The notes: a model not told the origin generated them from the letters alone. A DNA stretch of 64,000 nucleotides from Salipiger thiooxidans (GCF_900102075.1 NZ_FNAV01000006.1:238871-302870), one strand, 5' to 3'. Counted from the stretch's first letter, positions 1 to 9,875 are shown. Program-made: numbers and translations.

Positions 1-431
1 CGGCCGGTGGCGTCGAACTCGCGGGCTATGCCGGGATAGACCGGCGCCTCGGCGATCACCGCACGCATCAGCTCGAGCGGCGCATGCTCGAACTCGGGGG
101 TGAAGTTCACCGTCAGCAGCTTGCGCAGCCGGTCGGGCAACGGCAGCGCGCGGTCACCCTCGTCGAGCGGCCGGAAGATGGTGCCGCCGATCCGGGCGAA
201 GGCGGCGCCCAGCAGTTCCTCGCGGCTGGAGTACAGCGTGTAGAGCGTGCGCTTGGACATTCCCGCCCGGCGCGCGATCGCCGCCATGCTCACGTCTTCC
301 AGCCGGCACTGGCACAGCAGCTCGCGTACGGCGTCGAGCACGATGTCCTGCCGGGTGGACTGGTCGATCTGCACCGGCCTGCCCCTCCGCCGCTGGATAT
401 AGCCGCAGCACTCCGATGATGGTTTTCGCAA
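1..431 (-). CDS. TetR/AcrR family transcriptional regulator (3' end outside window)
   Basis: Partial gene running off the left edge; only the first ~143 codons are present. The N-terminal half has a TetR-type helix-turn-helix (MAAIARRAGMSKRTLYTLY, about residues 50-68), followed by the start of the ligand-binding helices. I chose the TTG start at 431 because AGGAGA lies 6 nt upstream. An in-frame ATG at 512 would add 27 residues but has no ribosome-binding site and would swallow the candidate operator. The gene is divergent from the RND efflux genes, the classic arrangement for a local repressor of an efflux pump. Family is clear; the inducer is unknown. Confidence 0.85.
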   Translation of the reverse strand, partial: MRKPSSECCGYIQRRRGRPVQIDQSTRQDIVLDAVRELLCQCRLEDVSMAAIARRAGMSKRTLYTLYSSREELLGAAFARIGGTIFRPLDEGDRALPLPDRLRKLLTVNFTPEFEHAPLELMRAVIAEAPVYPGIAREFDATG

Positions 432-488
432 ATCGCGTCTCCTGTGCTGCGCTGCCGCGAAATTTGTCTGAGTCTCCGCGCTGCACTC

Positions 489-517
489 TTTACAAAACCT
501 GACGGTTTCCATAACGG
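489..517. promoter_or_regulatory. Candidate efflux promoter with embedded TetR operator
   Basis: TTTACA (489-494) and a weak -10 (TAACGG, 512-517) are 17 nt apart. The spacer contains the inverted repeat AAACC-TGAC-GGTTT (495-508). A palindrome between -35 and -10 in a TetR/RND divergent region is where AcrR-type repressors usually bind. This is sequence inference only; no binding data. Confidence 0.45.
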
Positions 518-571
518 GTTGCAAGACCGATCCGCACATGAGCGGCTCTTTGCCTTCTTCGGAGAGACATT

Positions 572-1756
572 ATGCCCCAAGGATTCTTCCGATCCCTGCG
601 CGAAAAGCTTGTGATCGGCGGCCTGTTTGCTGCCGCATCCGCCCTTCCCGTCGCCGCGCAGCAGGGCGAGGCCCCGCCGCAGCCGGTGACCGTCGTCACC
701 CTCGAATCGTCCGACGTGACGCTGACCTCGGCGCTTCCGGGCCGGGTCACCGCCTCGGGCGTGGCCGAGGTCCGGCCGCAGGTCGGCGGCATCATCGACG
801 AGCGCCTTTTCGAAGAGGGCCGCGACGTCACGCGTGGCGACCCGATGTACCGCATCGATTCGGCCACCTACGAGGCCGCCAAGGCCGCGGCCGAGGCATC
901 GCTGGCACAGGCCGAGGCGCAGCTTGCCTCGGCAGAGCGCGAGGCCACCCGTCAGAACGAACTGCGCGAGCGAAACGTCGCCAGCCAGCAGACCCTGGAT
1001 GACGCGCTGGCCGCGCGCGACGTGGCCGCCGCGTCGGTGAAGGTCGCCGAGGCCAACCTGCTGTCGGCCAACATCGACCTCGACCGCACCACGATCCGCG
1101 CCCCCATCTCGGGCGTCGCGGGCCTGTCGGAGGCAACGCAGGGCGCGCTCGTGACCTCGGGCCAGACCACCGCGCTGACCACCATCCGCCAGCTCGACCC
1201 GGTCTATGTCGACGTGACCCAGTCTGCCGCCGAGGTGCTGCGCTGGCGCCGGTCGGGCCAGCAGGTGGCCGAGGATTCCTCGGCCGTGGTGCACCTGCGT
1301 CTCGCCGATGGCGAGATCTACGAGCACGCGGGCTACCTCGCCGCCGCGGAGCCGCACGTCAACGAGCTGACCGGCGTGATCGTGCTGCGGCTCGAGTTCC
1401 CGAACCCCGAGCGGCTGCTGCTGCCCGGCATGTACGTGCAGGTCGAGGTGCCCCAGGGCCAGATCAACGGTGCCATCCTCACCCCGCAGGAAGGCGTGAC
1501 CCGCGACCGCCGCGGCCGCCCGGTGGCCATGGTGGTGAACGCCGAGAACGTCGTCGAGACCCGCGAGCTGACCGTGCAGAGCGATCAGGGCGCCAACTGG
1601 GTCGTGACCGGCGGGCTCGAGGCGGGTGACCGCATCATCGTCGCCGGTCTGCAGAAGGTCTCGGTCGGCATGACCGTGACCCCGCAGGAGCGCAGCGCCG
1701 AGACCGAGGGAGGCGCAGAGCAGGCGCCTGCCGCCGACGCGCCCGCCAAAGAATAA
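572..1756 (+). CDS. RND efflux periplasmic adaptor (membrane fusion protein)
   Basis: 394-residue HlyD/AcrA-type adaptor that would link the inner-membrane pump encoded next to an outer-membrane channel. An N-terminal Sec-like signal (about residues 1-29, ending LPVAAQ) is followed by a lipoyl half-motif, a long coiled-coil hairpin rich in Ala/Glu (about 95-165), the second lipoyl half ([11 protein letters not shown]), a beta-barrel and a membrane-proximal domain. Unlike E. coli AcrA there is no lipobox cysteine, so it is probably not a lipoprotein. GGAGAG precedes the ATG. The permease follows after 37 nt, and no TolC-like gene is present here. Confidence 0.93.
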   Translation: MPQGFFRSLREKLVIGGLFAAASALPVAAQQGEAPPQPVTVVTLESSDVTLTSALPGRVTASGVAEVRPQVGGIIDERLFEEGRDVTRGDPMYRIDSATYEAAKAAAEASLAQAEAQLASAEREATRQNELRERNVASQQTLDDALAARDVAAASVKVAEANLLSANIDLDRTTIRAPISGVAGLSEATQGALVTSGQTTALTTIRQLDPVYVDVTQSAAEVLRWRRSGQQVAEDSSAVVHLRLADGEIYEHAGYLAAAEPHVNELTGVIVLRLEFPNPERLLLPGMYVQVEVPQGQINGAILTPQEGVTRDRRGRPVAMVVNAENVVETRELTVQSDQGANWVVTGGLEAGDRIIVAGLQKVSVGMTVTPQERSAETEGGAEQAPAADAPAKE

Positions 1757-1793
1757 GCCGCTAAAGCCGCGCCACAGGCGCCAGGAGTCCGCA

Positions 1794-4700
1794 ATGGCCC
1801 GTTTCTTCATCGACCGTCCGGTCTTCGCCTGGGTGATTTCGATCCTCATCATGGGGGTCGGCCTGCTGTCGATCCTGAGCCTCCCGGTCGCGCAGTACCC
1901 CGAGATCGCGCCGCCCTCGGTGCGGGTCAGCGCCCAGTACCCCGGGGCCTCGGCCGAGACCGTGGCAAACACCGTCACCCAGATCATCGAGCAACAGATG
2001 ACCGGGCTCGACGGCATGCGCTACATGTCCTCGTCCTCGACCTCGGCCGGCACCGCCTCGATCACGCTGACCTTCGAATCCGGGACCGACCCGGACGTGG
2101 CGCAGGTGCAGGTGCAGAACAAGCTGTCACAGGCAACCGCGCTGCTGCCCGAGACCGTGCAGCGGCAGGGCGTCACGGTCGAGAAATCCTCGTCGTCCTT
2201 CTTCATGGTGATCGGCCTGATCTCCGAGGACGGCACGCTCGAACAGGCCGACCTCTCGGACTACCTGAACTCGAACCTCGTGGACGAGTTCAGCCGGATC
2301 GAGGGCGTCGGTGGCGCGCAGGTCTTCGGCGCGCAATACGCCATGCGGATCTGGCTGCACCCGTCCAAGCTCGCCGCCTTCGAGATGACCCCGGCGGACG
2401 TGGTCAGCGCGGTCTCGGCGCAGAACGCCCAGATCTCGGCCGGTGCCTTCGGCACGCTGCCCGCGCCCGATGGCCAGCAGCTCAACGCCACGATCACCGC
2501 GCAGTCGCTGCTGTCGACCCCCGAGGATTTCCGCAACATCGTGCTGCGGGCCGAGACCGACGGCGGCCTCGTGCTGCTGCAGGACGTGGCGGACGTCGAG
2601 ATCGGCGCCGAGAACTATTCCACCATCGCCCGCTACAACGGCCAGCCCGCCTCGGGCATGGCGCTGCAGCTGGCGTCGGGCGCCAACGCGCTCGACACCT
2701 CGGAGCGGGTCAAGGCACGCATCGAGGAGTTCTCCGAGTTCTTCCCCGAGGGGGTCAACTACGTCATCCCCTATGACACCACGCCCTTCATCGCGATCTC
2801 GATCCACGAGGTGCAGAAGACGCTGATCGAAGCCATCGTGCTGGTGTTCTTCGTGATGCTGCTGTTCCTGCAGAACTTCCGCGCCACGCTGATCCCGACG
2901 CTGGCGGTCCCGGTCGTCATCCTCGGCACCTTCGGGGTGCTGGCGCTGGCGGGCTTCACCATCAACACGCTGACCATGCTCGCCATGGTGCTGGCCATCG
3001 GCCTGCTCGTCGACGACGCCATCGTGGTGGTCGAGAACGTCGAGCGGATCATGGAAGAAGAGGGGCTGTCCCCGCGCGAGGCGACCCGCAAGTCGATGGG
3101 CCAGATCACCGGCGCCCTCGTCGGCATCGCGCTGGTGCTGTCGGCGGTGTTCGTGCCCATGGCCTTCTTCCCCGGCTCCACCGGGGTGATCTACCGGCAG
3201 TTCTCGATCACCATCGTCTCGGCCATGGCGCTGTCGGTGCTGGTGGCGATGACCCTGACCCCGGCGCTTTGCGCCACGCTGCTCAAGTCCAAGGACGCGC
3301 ACCACACCAAGCGCGGCCCGGCGGGCTGGTTCAACAAGGGCTTCGACAAGACCACCGACGGCTATGCCGGCACCGTGGGCTGGCTGATCCGCCGCCCCTT
3401 CCGCGTGCTCATCCTCTACGCGGCGCTCGGCTACGGCATGGTGTTCCTGTTCAACAACACCCCCACCGGCTTCCTGCCGGACGAGGACCAGGGCATCCTT
3501 TTGACTCTGGTGCAGGCGCCGACCGGCGCCACCGCCGAGCGCACGCTCGAGGTGGTGAAGCAGGTCGAGAACCACTTCTCGACCAACGAGCAGGACAGCG
3601 TCGATTCGGTGTTCGGCGTGGTCGGCTTCTCCTTCGCGGGCCAGGGCCAGAACATGGGCCTCGCCTTCGTGCGGATGAAGGACTGGGACGAACGCCCCTC
3701 GCCCGCGCAGAGCGTGCAGGCGGTGGCGGGCCGTGCCTTCCCGGCCTTCATGGGCATCCAGGACGCCATGGTCTTCCCGATCGTGCCGCCCTCGGTGATC
3801 GAACTCGGCAACGTCTCGGGCTTCGACTTCTACCTGCAGGCGCAGGCCGGGCAGACCCATGAGCAACTGCTGGAAGCCCGCAACCAGCTGCTGGGCATGG
3901 CCGCGCAGAGCCCGATCCTGGGCTCGGTCCGTCCCAACGGGCTCGAGGACGCGTCGCAGTTCAACCTCGACATCGACTGGCGGGCCGCCGGCGCGATCGG
4001 GGTGTCCCCCACCAACGTCGGCAACCTGCTGTCGGTGGCCTGGGCCGGTTCGTACGTCAACGACTTCAACGACAACGGCCGGATCAAGCGCGTCTACGTG
4101 CAGGGCTCGCCGGAAAGCCGTGCGACGCCGTCGGACCTGCAGAAGTGGCGGGTCCGGAACTCGAACGGGGATCTCGTGCCCTTCGCCAACTTCACCTCCG
4201 AAAGCTGGACCTACGGCCCGCAGGGTCTCACCCGCTACAACGGCGTGCCGGCGATGCAGATCCAGGGCTCGCCCGCCGAGGGCGTCTCCACCGGCGAGGC
4301 CATGGCCGAGATCGAGCGCATCGCCTCGCAGCTGCCGCCGGGCTACTCGGTGGCGTGGACCGGCCTGTCGCTCGAGGAACGCGATTCCGGCGGCCAGGCC
4401 CCCCTGCTCTACGCGCTGTCTCTGGCGGCGATCTTCCTCTGCCTCGCGGCGCTCTACGAGAGCTGGACGATCCCGCTGTCGGTGATGCTCGCCATGCCCA
4501 TCGGCGTGCTGGGCACCATGGGCGCGGCCTACTGGTTCGGCTTCGACAACGGCGTGTTCTTCCAGGTGGGCCTGCTCACCGTCATCGGGCTGACCGGCAA
4601 AAACGCGATCCTCATCGTCGAATTCGCCCGGGAAAGGTTCGAGGCCGGCGAGGAGATCCTGACGGCGGTGAAGGAGGCGGCGCGCCAGCGCTTCCGCCCG

Positions 4701-4931
4701 ATCATCATGACCTCGCTCGCCTTCACCCTCGGCGTGGTGCCGCTGGTGCTGTCGAGCGGCGCCGGCGCCGGCGGCCGCAACGCGGTCGGTTCAGCGGTGC
4801 TGGGCGGGACCATCACCGGCACCGTGCTGGGCGTGATCTTCGTGCCGCTGTTCTTCGTGGTGGTGATGCGGATCTTCGGCCGCAAGCAGATCCGCGAGAA
4901 CGCCGCGAAGGCCAAGGCCGAAACCGCCTGA
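1794..4931 (+). CDS. RND multidrug efflux permease, AcrB/MexB (HAE1) family
   Basis: 1045 residues, the normal length for an HAE1 permease. The N-terminus [14 protein letters not shown] is the family hallmark, followed by TM1, a large periplasmic loop, TM2-6, a second loop and TM8-12. The proton-relay residues are present: Asp407 and Asp408 ([15 protein letters not shown]4) and Lys936 (LTGKNAI, TM10, equal to Lys940 of E. coli AcrB). It would export amphiphilic drugs or dyes using the proton gradient. It is co-transcribed with the adaptor and ends before a strong terminator. The actual substrates cannot be read from sequence. Confidence 0.95.
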   Translation: MARFFIDRPVFAWVISILIMGVGLLSILSLPVAQYPEIAPPSVRVSAQYPGASAETVANTVTQIIEQQMTGLDGMRYMSSSSTSAGTASITLTFESGTDPDVAQVQVQNKLSQATALLPETVQRQGVTVEKSSSSFFMVIGLISEDGTLEQADLSDYLNSNLVDEFSRIEGVGGAQVFGAQYAMRIWLHPSKLAAFEMTPADVVSAVSAQNAQISAGAFGTLPAPDGQQLNATITAQSLLSTPEDFRNIVLRAETDGGLVLLQDVADVEIGAENYSTIARYNGQPASGMALQLASGANALDTSERVKARIEEFSEFFPEGVNYVIPYDTTPFIAISIHEVQKTLIEAIVLVFFVMLLFLQNFRATLIPTLAVPVVILGTFGVLALAGFTINTLTMLAMVLAIGLLVDDAIVVVENVERIMEEEGLSPREATRKSMGQITGALVGIALVLSAVFVPMAFFPGSTGVIYRQFSITIVSAMALSVLVAMTLTPALCATLLKSKDAHHTKRGPAGWFNKGFDKTTDGYAGTVGWLIRRPFRVLILYAALGYGMVFLFNNTPTGFLPDEDQGILLTLVQAPTGATAERTLEVVKQVENHFSTNEQDSVDSVFGVVGFSFAGQGQNMGLAFVRMKDWDERPSPAQSVQAVAGRAFPAFMGIQDAMVFPIVPPSVIELGNVSGFDFYLQAQAGQTHEQLLEARNQLLGMAAQSPILGSVRPNGLEDASQFNLDIDWRAAGAIGVSPTNVGNLLSVAWAGSYVNDFNDNGRIKRVYVQGSPESRATPSDLQKWRVRNSNGDLVPFANFTSESWTYGPQGLTRYNGVPAMQIQGSPAEGVSTGEAMAEIERIASQLPPGYSVAWTGLSLEERDSGGQAPLLYALSLAAIFLCLAALYESWTIPLSVMLAMPIGVLGTMGAAYWFGFDNGVFFQVGLLTVIGLTGKNAILIVEFARERFEAGEEILTAVKEAARQRFRPIIMTSLAFTLGVVPLVLSSGAGAGGRNAVGSAVLGGTITGTVLGVIFVPLFFVVVMRIFGRKQIRENAAKAKAETA

Positions 4932-4954
4932 GACCGAGCGCCATGACGCTTCCG

Positions 4955-4988
4955 ACGCCGCCCCCGCCCCGGGGCGGCGTTTTCTTTT
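4955..4988 (+). terminator. Rho-independent terminator of the RND operon
   Basis: Perfect 10-bp stem ACGCCGCCCC / GGGGCGGCGT (4955-4964 with 4971-4980), loop CGCCCC, followed by a T-rich run TTTTCTTTT. It starts 24 nt after the permease stop. Confidence 0.9.
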
Positions 4989-5030
4989 GCCGCACCGGTC
5001 TTTTCATGCGCCCGATGCCACCTAGATAAC

Positions 5031-5054
5031 TCATATTCACGATATTGAACATGA
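5031..5054. promoter_or_regulatory. Candidate BigR/SqrR-type operator upstream of the metallo-beta-lactamase
   Basis: TCATATTC-N8-GAACATGA is an inverted repeat with 8-bp arms and a single mismatch. Its core ATTC-N8-GAAC is one base off the ATTC-N8-GAAT motif described for the persulfide-responsive repressor SqrR of Rhodobacter. It lies 45 nt before the chosen start of a persulfide-dioxygenase-like gene, a typical target of this repressor family. No BigR/SqrR gene is in the window. Confidence 0.55.
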
Positions 5055-5098
5055 TGGCCGGCAGCGCCCGGCAGGACCACAGCAGAAAGAGACGCGAC

Positions 5099-5974
5099 AT
5101 GCCCCGCAGCCCCATCGTCAAGAGCTTCTGGGACGAACCGACCGGAAGCTGGCAATACGTCTTCCACGATCCCGCCACCATGAAGGGCGCCATCGTGGAT
5201 CCGGTCTGGGACTACGATCCGCTGGCCGCGGCGACCTCGACCCGGAACGCCGATGCGATCCTTGCCTACGTGCGCGAGGCGGGCATCGAGATCGTCTGGA
5301 TCCTCGACACCCACCCCCACGCCGACCACTTCTCGGCGGCGCCCTACCTGCAGGAGCAGCTCGGAGCCCCAACCGCCATCGGCGAGAAGGTGGTGAAGGT
5401 CCAGAGGCTCTGGAAGGAGATCTACCACCTCGGCGACGACTTCCCCATCGACGGCTCTCAATGGGACCGGCTCTGGGCCGATGGCGCGCGCTTCGAGGTG
5501 GGCGAGATCCCGGTCACGGTGATGTTCTCGCCCGGCCACACGCTGGCCTCGGTCACCTATGTCGCCGGCGATGCGGCCTTCGTGCACGACACGCTCATGA
5601 TGCCCGACAGCGGCAGCTCGCGCGCGGATTTCCCCGGCGGGTCCTCGGCAGAGCTCTACGCCTCGATCCGGCGTATCCTTGCCCTCCCCGACGACACCCG
5701 CGTCTACGTCGGCCACGACTACGCGCCGGAGGGCCGGGACGCCGAATGCTGCGCCACGGTGGCCGAGCACAAGGCCAGCAACATCCACTTCCGCGACGAT
5801 CCCACCGAGGCCGAGTACCGCGCCACCCGCGATGCCCGCGACGCCACCCTGCCGCTGCCGAAGCTCATGCTCGCCGCACTGCAGATCAACACCCGCGGCG
5901 GACGCAAGCCCGCCCCCGAGAGCGACGGCCGCAGCTATCTCAAGATCCCGCTGGATTATTTCGAGCCTCGGTGA
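5099..5974 (+). CDS. MBL-fold metallohydrolase, persulfide dioxygenase-like (Blh/ETHE1 relatives)
   Basis: 291 residues. The metallo-beta-lactamase metal motif THPHADH is followed by a second-sphere His (SPGHTLAS), Asp (FVHDTLMMPDSG) and His (YVGHDYAP), the layout of ETHE1/glyoxalase-II-like enzymes. Bacterial relatives of this length oxidise glutathione persulfide to sulfite during sulfide detoxification. I chose ATG 5099 (AGAAAGAGA upstream); a TTG at 5045 would add 18 residues but sits inside the inverted repeat proposed as operator. The gene is monocistronic between two terminator/spacer regions. Fold is certain; persulfide activity is inferred from similarity and the operator. Confidence 0.8.
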   Translation: MPRSPIVKSFWDEPTGSWQYVFHDPATMKGAIVDPVWDYDPLAAATSTRNADAILAYVREAGIEIVWILDTHPHADHFSAAPYLQEQLGAPTAIGEKVVKVQRLWKEIYHLGDDFPIDGSQWDRLWADGARFEVGEIPVTVMFSPGHTLASVTYVAGDAAFVHDTLMMPDSGSSRADFPGGSSAELYASIRRILALPDDTRVYVGHDYAPEGRDAECCATVAEHKASNIHFRDDPTEAEYRATRDARDATLPLPKLMLAALQINTRGGRKPAPESDGRSYLKIPLDYFEPR

Positions 5975-6300
5975 GGGCGCCCTTGCCCGGCGGTCGGAAG
6001 GGCGGTGAGGGCGGGATGCCTCCGGCGGGAGTTTATCCGGCAAGATGAAGGGGCGGGTTGCGCGTTTGCCCTGGGGACGTGCGTGTTGGAAGCGTCTGGG
6101 TGGTGCGCCTTGGAGGGGGGCGGTGCTGCGCAGGCGGCGGCGTTTGACGGTGGCGGTGGCGGGGATTTCGCGGGGGCGTGGTGCCTGCGCTTTCGCGAGA
6201 GGTCTTTTCGGGCGCCGGGAAGGGGCCGCGCCCCTTTCCCCCTGCGCCGCGATGGGGTAAGCCGCAGCGGATACAAAAACCAACCCCGGGCGCCATCGCG
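5975..6300. other. 326-bp intergenic spacer before pheT
   Basis: No convincing gene. It carries one copy of a dispersed intergenic repeat (6015-6052) and a long G-rich stretch. A hairpin-like GGGAAGGGGC...GCCCCTTTCCC near 6217-6242 lacks a T-run, so it is not called a terminator. No clear Shine-Dalgarno sequence precedes pheT. Confidence 0.5.
6015..6052 (+). repeat. Dispersed intergenic repeat, copy 1
   Basis: Contains GGCGGGAGTTTATCCGGC followed by AAGATGAAGG. The core GTTTATCCGGCAAGATGAAG recurs, with small changes, at 26161 and 26421. The copies are in intergenic DNA on the same strand and are not flanked by transposase genes. Confidence 0.7.
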
Positions 6301-8697
6301 ATGAAATTCACGCTTTCCTGGCTGAAAGAGCACCTCGACACCCAGGCCTCGGTCGACGAGATCACCGAGGCCCTGACCGATCTTGGACTGGAAGTCGAAG
6401 GGGTCGAGAACCCCGCCGACCGCCTGTCCGCCTTTACCATCGGCAAGGTCCTGAAGGCCGAGAAGCATCCCGACGCGGACAAGCTTCGGGTCTGCACGGT
6501 GATGACCGACGAGGGCGAGAGCCAGATCATCTGCGGCGCGCCCAATGCGCGCGAGGGCATCACCGTGGTGGTGGCCAAGCCCGGCACCTATGTGCCCGGC
6601 ATCGACACCACGATCCAGGTCGGCAAGATCCGCGGCATCGAGAGCTTCGGCATGATGTGCTCGGAGCGCGAGATGGAGCTGTCGGAAGAGCATGACGGCA
6701 TCATCGAGCTGTCCTCGGGCGAGGTCGGCCAGCGCTTCGTCGATTGGCTCGCCGAGAACGACCCCGCCAAGGTCGACCCGGTCATCGAGATCGCCATCAC
6801 CCCCAACCGCCCCGACGCGCTCGGTGTGCACGGCATCGCCCGCGATCTCGCGGCGCGCGGCCTCGGCACGCTGAAGCCGCTGGCCGAGGTCACCGTGCCC
6901 GGCGCCTTCCCCTGCCCGGTCTCCGTGACCATCGAGGACAGCGCGACGGAAGGCTGCCCGGTGTTCTACGGTCGCCTGATCCGCGGCGTGAAGAACGGCC
7001 CGTCGCCGACGTGGCTGCAGAGCCGCCTGAAGGCCATCGGCCTGCGACCGATCTCGTTCCTCGTGGACGTGACCAACTTCTTCACCTTCGACCGCAACCG
7101 CCCGCTGCACGTCTTCGACGCCGACAAGATGACCGGCGGCCTGCGGGTGCACGCGGCCGCGGGCGGCGAGACGCTCAAGGCGCTGGACGAGCGCACCTAC
7201 ACCCTGGAGCCGGGGATGATCCTCATCTCCGACGACACCGGCCCCGAGAGCCTTGGCGGCGTCATGGGCGGCGAGCCGACGGGCGTGTCCGACGAGACCG
7301 TCAACGTCTTCCTCGAAGCGGCGTATTTCGACACGATCCGCACCGCCTACACAGGCCGCGGGCTGAAGATCAATTCCGACGCCCGCTACCGCTTCGAGCG
7401 CGGCATCGACCCGGCCTCGGCTGCCCCCGGCATCGAGGCGGCGACCCGGATGATCCTCGACATCGCCGGCGGCGAGGCCTCCGAGGTCGTCGTTGCGGGC
7501 GCGGTTCCGGACGTGTCGCGGGCCTACCGGCTCGACACCGACCGGGTGATCAGCCTCGTCGGCATGGAGATCCCCGCAGCCGAGCAGCGCGCGACACTCG
7601 AGGCGCTCGGCTTCACGCTCGACGGCGACATGGCGCAGGTGCCCTCGTGGCGCCCCGACGTCATGGGCGAGGCGGATCTGGTCGAGGAAGTGGCGCGCGT
7701 GGCCTCGCTCACCAAGCTCAAGGGCCAGCCGATGCCGCGCCCGCAGGCCGGCGTTCCGGCGCCGATCCTGTCGCCGATGCAGAAGCGCGAGCAGGTGGCC
7801 CGGCGCACCGTGGCCGAGCTCGGCTACAACGAGTGCGTGACCTACAGCTTCGTCGACAAGCTGGCGGCCGAGCTCTTCGGCGGCGGCAGCGATGCCACCA
7901 TGCTCGCCAACCCGATCAGCTCGGAGCTGAGCCACATGCGCCCGCAGCTCCTGCCGGGGCTGCTGCGCGCGGCGGCCCGCAACCAGGCGCGCGGCTTCGC
8001 CGACCTGGCGCTGTTCGAGGTGGGCGCGGCCTTCCAGGGCGGCGAGCCCGGCGAGCAGCACACGCAGGTCACCGGCCTCCTGGTCGGCCGCACCGGTCCC
8101 AAGGACGTGCACGGCGGTTCGCGCCCGGTCGATCTCTACGACGCCAAGGCCGATGCCGAGGCGGTGCTCTCGGCCATGGGGGCGCCCGCCAGAATGCAGA
8201 TCCTGCGCGGTGCCGAGGACTGGTGGCACCCGGGGCGTCACGGCAAGCTCTGCCTCGGCCCCAAGAAGGTGCTGGGCCTCTTCGGCGAGATCCACCCCAA
8301 GGTGCTGTCCGAGCTGGGCGTGAAGGGCCCGGCGGTGGGCTTCACGCTCTACCCGGCCGAGATCCCGCTGCCGCGCTCCAAGGGGTCGAGCCGTCCGGCG
8401 CTGATCCTCAACGACCTGCAGGCGGTCGAGCGTGACTTCGCCTTCGTGGTCGACGCGGATGTCGCGGCGCTGGATCTGGTGAACGCCGCTGCCGGTGCCG
8501 ACAAGGCGCTGATCGAAGAGGTGCGGGTGTTCGACGAGTTCATCGGCGGCAGCCTCGGCGAGGGCAAGAAGTCGCTGGCGATCACCGTGCGGCTGCAGCC
8601 TTCGGGCGAGACGCTGAAGGAGAAGGACATCGAGGCGGTCGCCGCGAAGATCGTCGAGAAGGTCAGCAAGGCCACCGGCGGCACGCTGCGCGGCTGA
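6301..8697 (+). CDS. pheT: Phenylalanine--tRNA ligase beta subunit
   Basis: 798 residues, normal length. It starts MKFTLSWLKEHL, typical for PheT; an upstream in-frame extension of 41 residues is spurious spacer translation. Domains in order: EMAPII-like tRNA-binding domain (about 40-150), B3/B4 editing domain (about 200-375, with MGGEPTG), B5 domain, a catalytic-like core, and the C-terminal FDX-ACB anticodon-binding domain (about 705-798). With PheS it forms the alpha2-beta2 enzyme that charges tRNA-Phe. pheS is not adjacent, so the two subunits are transcribed separately at least on this side. A strong terminator follows. Confidence 0.97.
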   Translation: MKFTLSWLKEHLDTQASVDEITEALTDLGLEVEGVENPADRLSAFTIGKVLKAEKHPDADKLRVCTVMTDEGESQIICGAPNAREGITVVVAKPGTYVPGIDTTIQVGKIRGIESFGMMCSEREMELSEEHDGIIELSSGEVGQRFVDWLAENDPAKVDPVIEIAITPNRPDALGVHGIARDLAARGLGTLKPLAEVTVPGAFPCPVSVTIEDSATEGCPVFYGRLIRGVKNGPSPTWLQSRLKAIGLRPISFLVDVTNFFTFDRNRPLHVFDADKMTGGLRVHAAAGGETLKALDERTYTLEPGMILISDDTGPESLGGVMGGEPTGVSDETVNVFLEAAYFDTIRTAYTGRGLKINSDARYRFERGIDPASAAPGIEAATRMILDIAGGEASEVVVAGAVPDVSRAYRLDTDRVISLVGMEIPAAEQRATLEALGFTLDGDMAQVPSWRPDVMGEADLVEEVARVASLTKLKGQPMPRPQAGVPAPILSPMQKREQVARRTVAELGYNECVTYSFVDKLAAELFGGGSDATMLANPISSELSHMRPQLLPGLLRAAARNQARGFADLALFEVGAAFQGGEPGEQHTQVTGLLVGRTGPKDVHGGSRPVDLYDAKADAEAVLSAMGAPARMQILRGAEDWWHPGRHGKLCLGPKKVLGLFGEIHPKVLSELGVKGPAVGFTLYPAEIPLPRSKGSSRPALILNDLQAVERDFAFVVDADVAALDLVNAAAGADKALIEEVRVFDEFIGGSLGEGKKSLAITVRLQPSGETLKEKDIEAVAAKIVEKVSKATGGTLRG

Positions 8698-8721
8698 GCC
8701 CCCCCTCCCCCGGAACGCGGA

Positions 8722-8755
8722 AGAGGCGCGACCAGCCCGGTCGCGCCTCTTTTCG
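8722..8755 (+). terminator. Rho-independent terminator of pheT
   Basis: Perfect 12-bp stem AGAGGCGCGACC / GGTCGCGCCTCT (8722-8733 with 8739-8750), 5-nt loop, then TTTTCG. Confidence 0.9.
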
Positions 8756-8783
8756 TGTCATCCTCTGGCCGGAGCCGGTCGCG

Positions 8784-9150
8784 TCAAGTGGTCTTGCGTG
8801 CGCAGGCGTCCTTGCCCGCACCGGCCTTGGCATCTCCCTTCGCGGCGGCATGGGCCCTTGCGGGCTCCTTTGCGGTCCGGGTCTTCCCGACCGGGGTGGT
8901 CTCGGACTGTTGCCGAACCTCCTTCTTCCCCACGCCCTTGCCGGTTGCGGCGGTCTTGGTCTCGGCCCTCATCTGGCCCGGGGCGCGGTCTGCTTCGCAT
9001 GATCTGCTCCTGCGCCCTGGCAGGTGCGGCGGTCTCGTGCGTCTCCTGCCCGCGCGTCAGGAGACGCGGGCCGGTCGCGCCCCGGGCGCTGGCGGCACCG
9101 TAGAAGCCGAGGGCGATGGCGGCGGCGGAGAGATTTGCGAAAGGTCTCAC
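8784..9150 (-). pseudogene. Small exported Lys/Ala-rich protein, interrupted by a +1 frameshift
   Basis: Two overlapping minus-strand frames look like one gene. A GTG start at 9150 opens a good signal peptide (MRPFANLSAAAIALGFYGAASARG) and a short mature part. After about residue 55 that frame turns into Arg/Gly-rich text with poor codon use. The +1-shifted frame, from 8972 to the stop at 8784, has strong third-position G/C bias and encodes a Lys/Ala/Thr-rich tail (MRAETKTAATGKGVGKK...) without its own ribosome-binding site. The join is near 8975-8990. It could be a sequencing error, a true pseudogene, or two small genes. Function unknown. Confidence 0.4.
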
Positions 9151-9250
9151 CTGCTCAGCGCCTCTTGCTTGAGGTCAGCGGTGACACGCAGAGCCCGCCG
9201 TTCCCGTCGCTGATTTCCGTCGCCGCGCAGAAGATTTTCCGAAGGGCGCG

Positions 9251-9589
9251 TTAGTCTGCCGACAGTTCGTCGAAGACGGCCAGCGCCTTGGCCGCGTACA
9301 TCAGCCCCGGGCCACCGGCCATCTGGATCGAGGTGCCGAGGATCTCGCCGATCTCCTCGCGCGTGGCGCCGATCCGCACCAGCGCCGAGACGTGGGTGAG
9401 GATGCAATCCTCGCAACGCAGCGCCACGGCGATGCCCAGCGCGATGAACTCCTTCTGCTTCTTGTCGAGAGCGCCATCGGCCGAGGCCGCCTGCTCGAGC
9501 GCCACGAAGCCGGCGAAGGTGTCGGGGATCGCCTTGCGCATGTTGCGGAGGTTGTTGCGGGTGTCGGCCAGCTTGTCCTTGTAGGTCAT
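9251..9589 (-). CDS. Carboxymuconolactone decarboxylase / AhpD-like family protein
   Basis: 112 residues. It contains the AhpD-type redox motif CEDC followed by His three residues later (CEDCILTH), the proton-relay and peroxidatic site of alkylhydroperoxidase-D-like proteins. The rest is the helical CMD fold (residues about 25-100). AGGAG is 7 nt before the ATG at 9589; a longer upstream frame (to 9622) is less likely. Probably a small thiol peroxidase or redox partner; the physiological substrate is unknown. Monocistronic. Confidence 0.85.
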   Translation of the reverse strand: MTYKDKLADTRNNLRNMRKAIPDTFAGFVALEQAASADGALDKKQKEFIALGIAVALRCEDCILTHVSALVRIGATREEIGEILGTSIQMAGGPGLMYAAKALAVFDELSAD

Positions 9590-9875
9590 ATCAGACTCCT
9601 GAGATATGTTTGAGCCCGTCAAACCACCTCTGCCCGTACCGATCCTTGATCGAAATCATCCCGGTCGGGAAATACTCTTGGAGGGAGCCGCGCATCGCCT
9701 GCCTGTGGCTTGGCGATCTGCGTCCCGAACCTCTCGGAATATCCGGGCCGCGTCGGAAGGGCCCCGACAGTTCGCGCAGACCTCGACCAATCACAAGCCC
9801 GGGGGGCGGCGGCCTTCGGCCTTGGTTCCCCGCCGGGGCGTGACGGTCTTTACCGGACCATTGCCCGGCAAAGGG

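Noticed and set aside
290..2017. 575-codon minus-strand frame opposite the RND adaptor
   Set aside because: Antisense shadow of genuine genes; no family features and it conflicts with the clear TetR and adaptor frames.
5045..5098. TTG start extending the metallo-beta-lactamase by 18 residues
   Set aside because: The start lies within the proposed operator and the added residues are not domain-like; ATG 5099 has an RBS.
6210..6245. Inverted G/C-rich segment upstream of pheT as a terminator
   Set aside because: Imperfect stem and no T-run on either strand.
6178..6300. 41-residue N-terminal extension of pheT
   Set aside because: Reads spacer DNA; PheT proteins begin with MKFTLSWL-like sequence.
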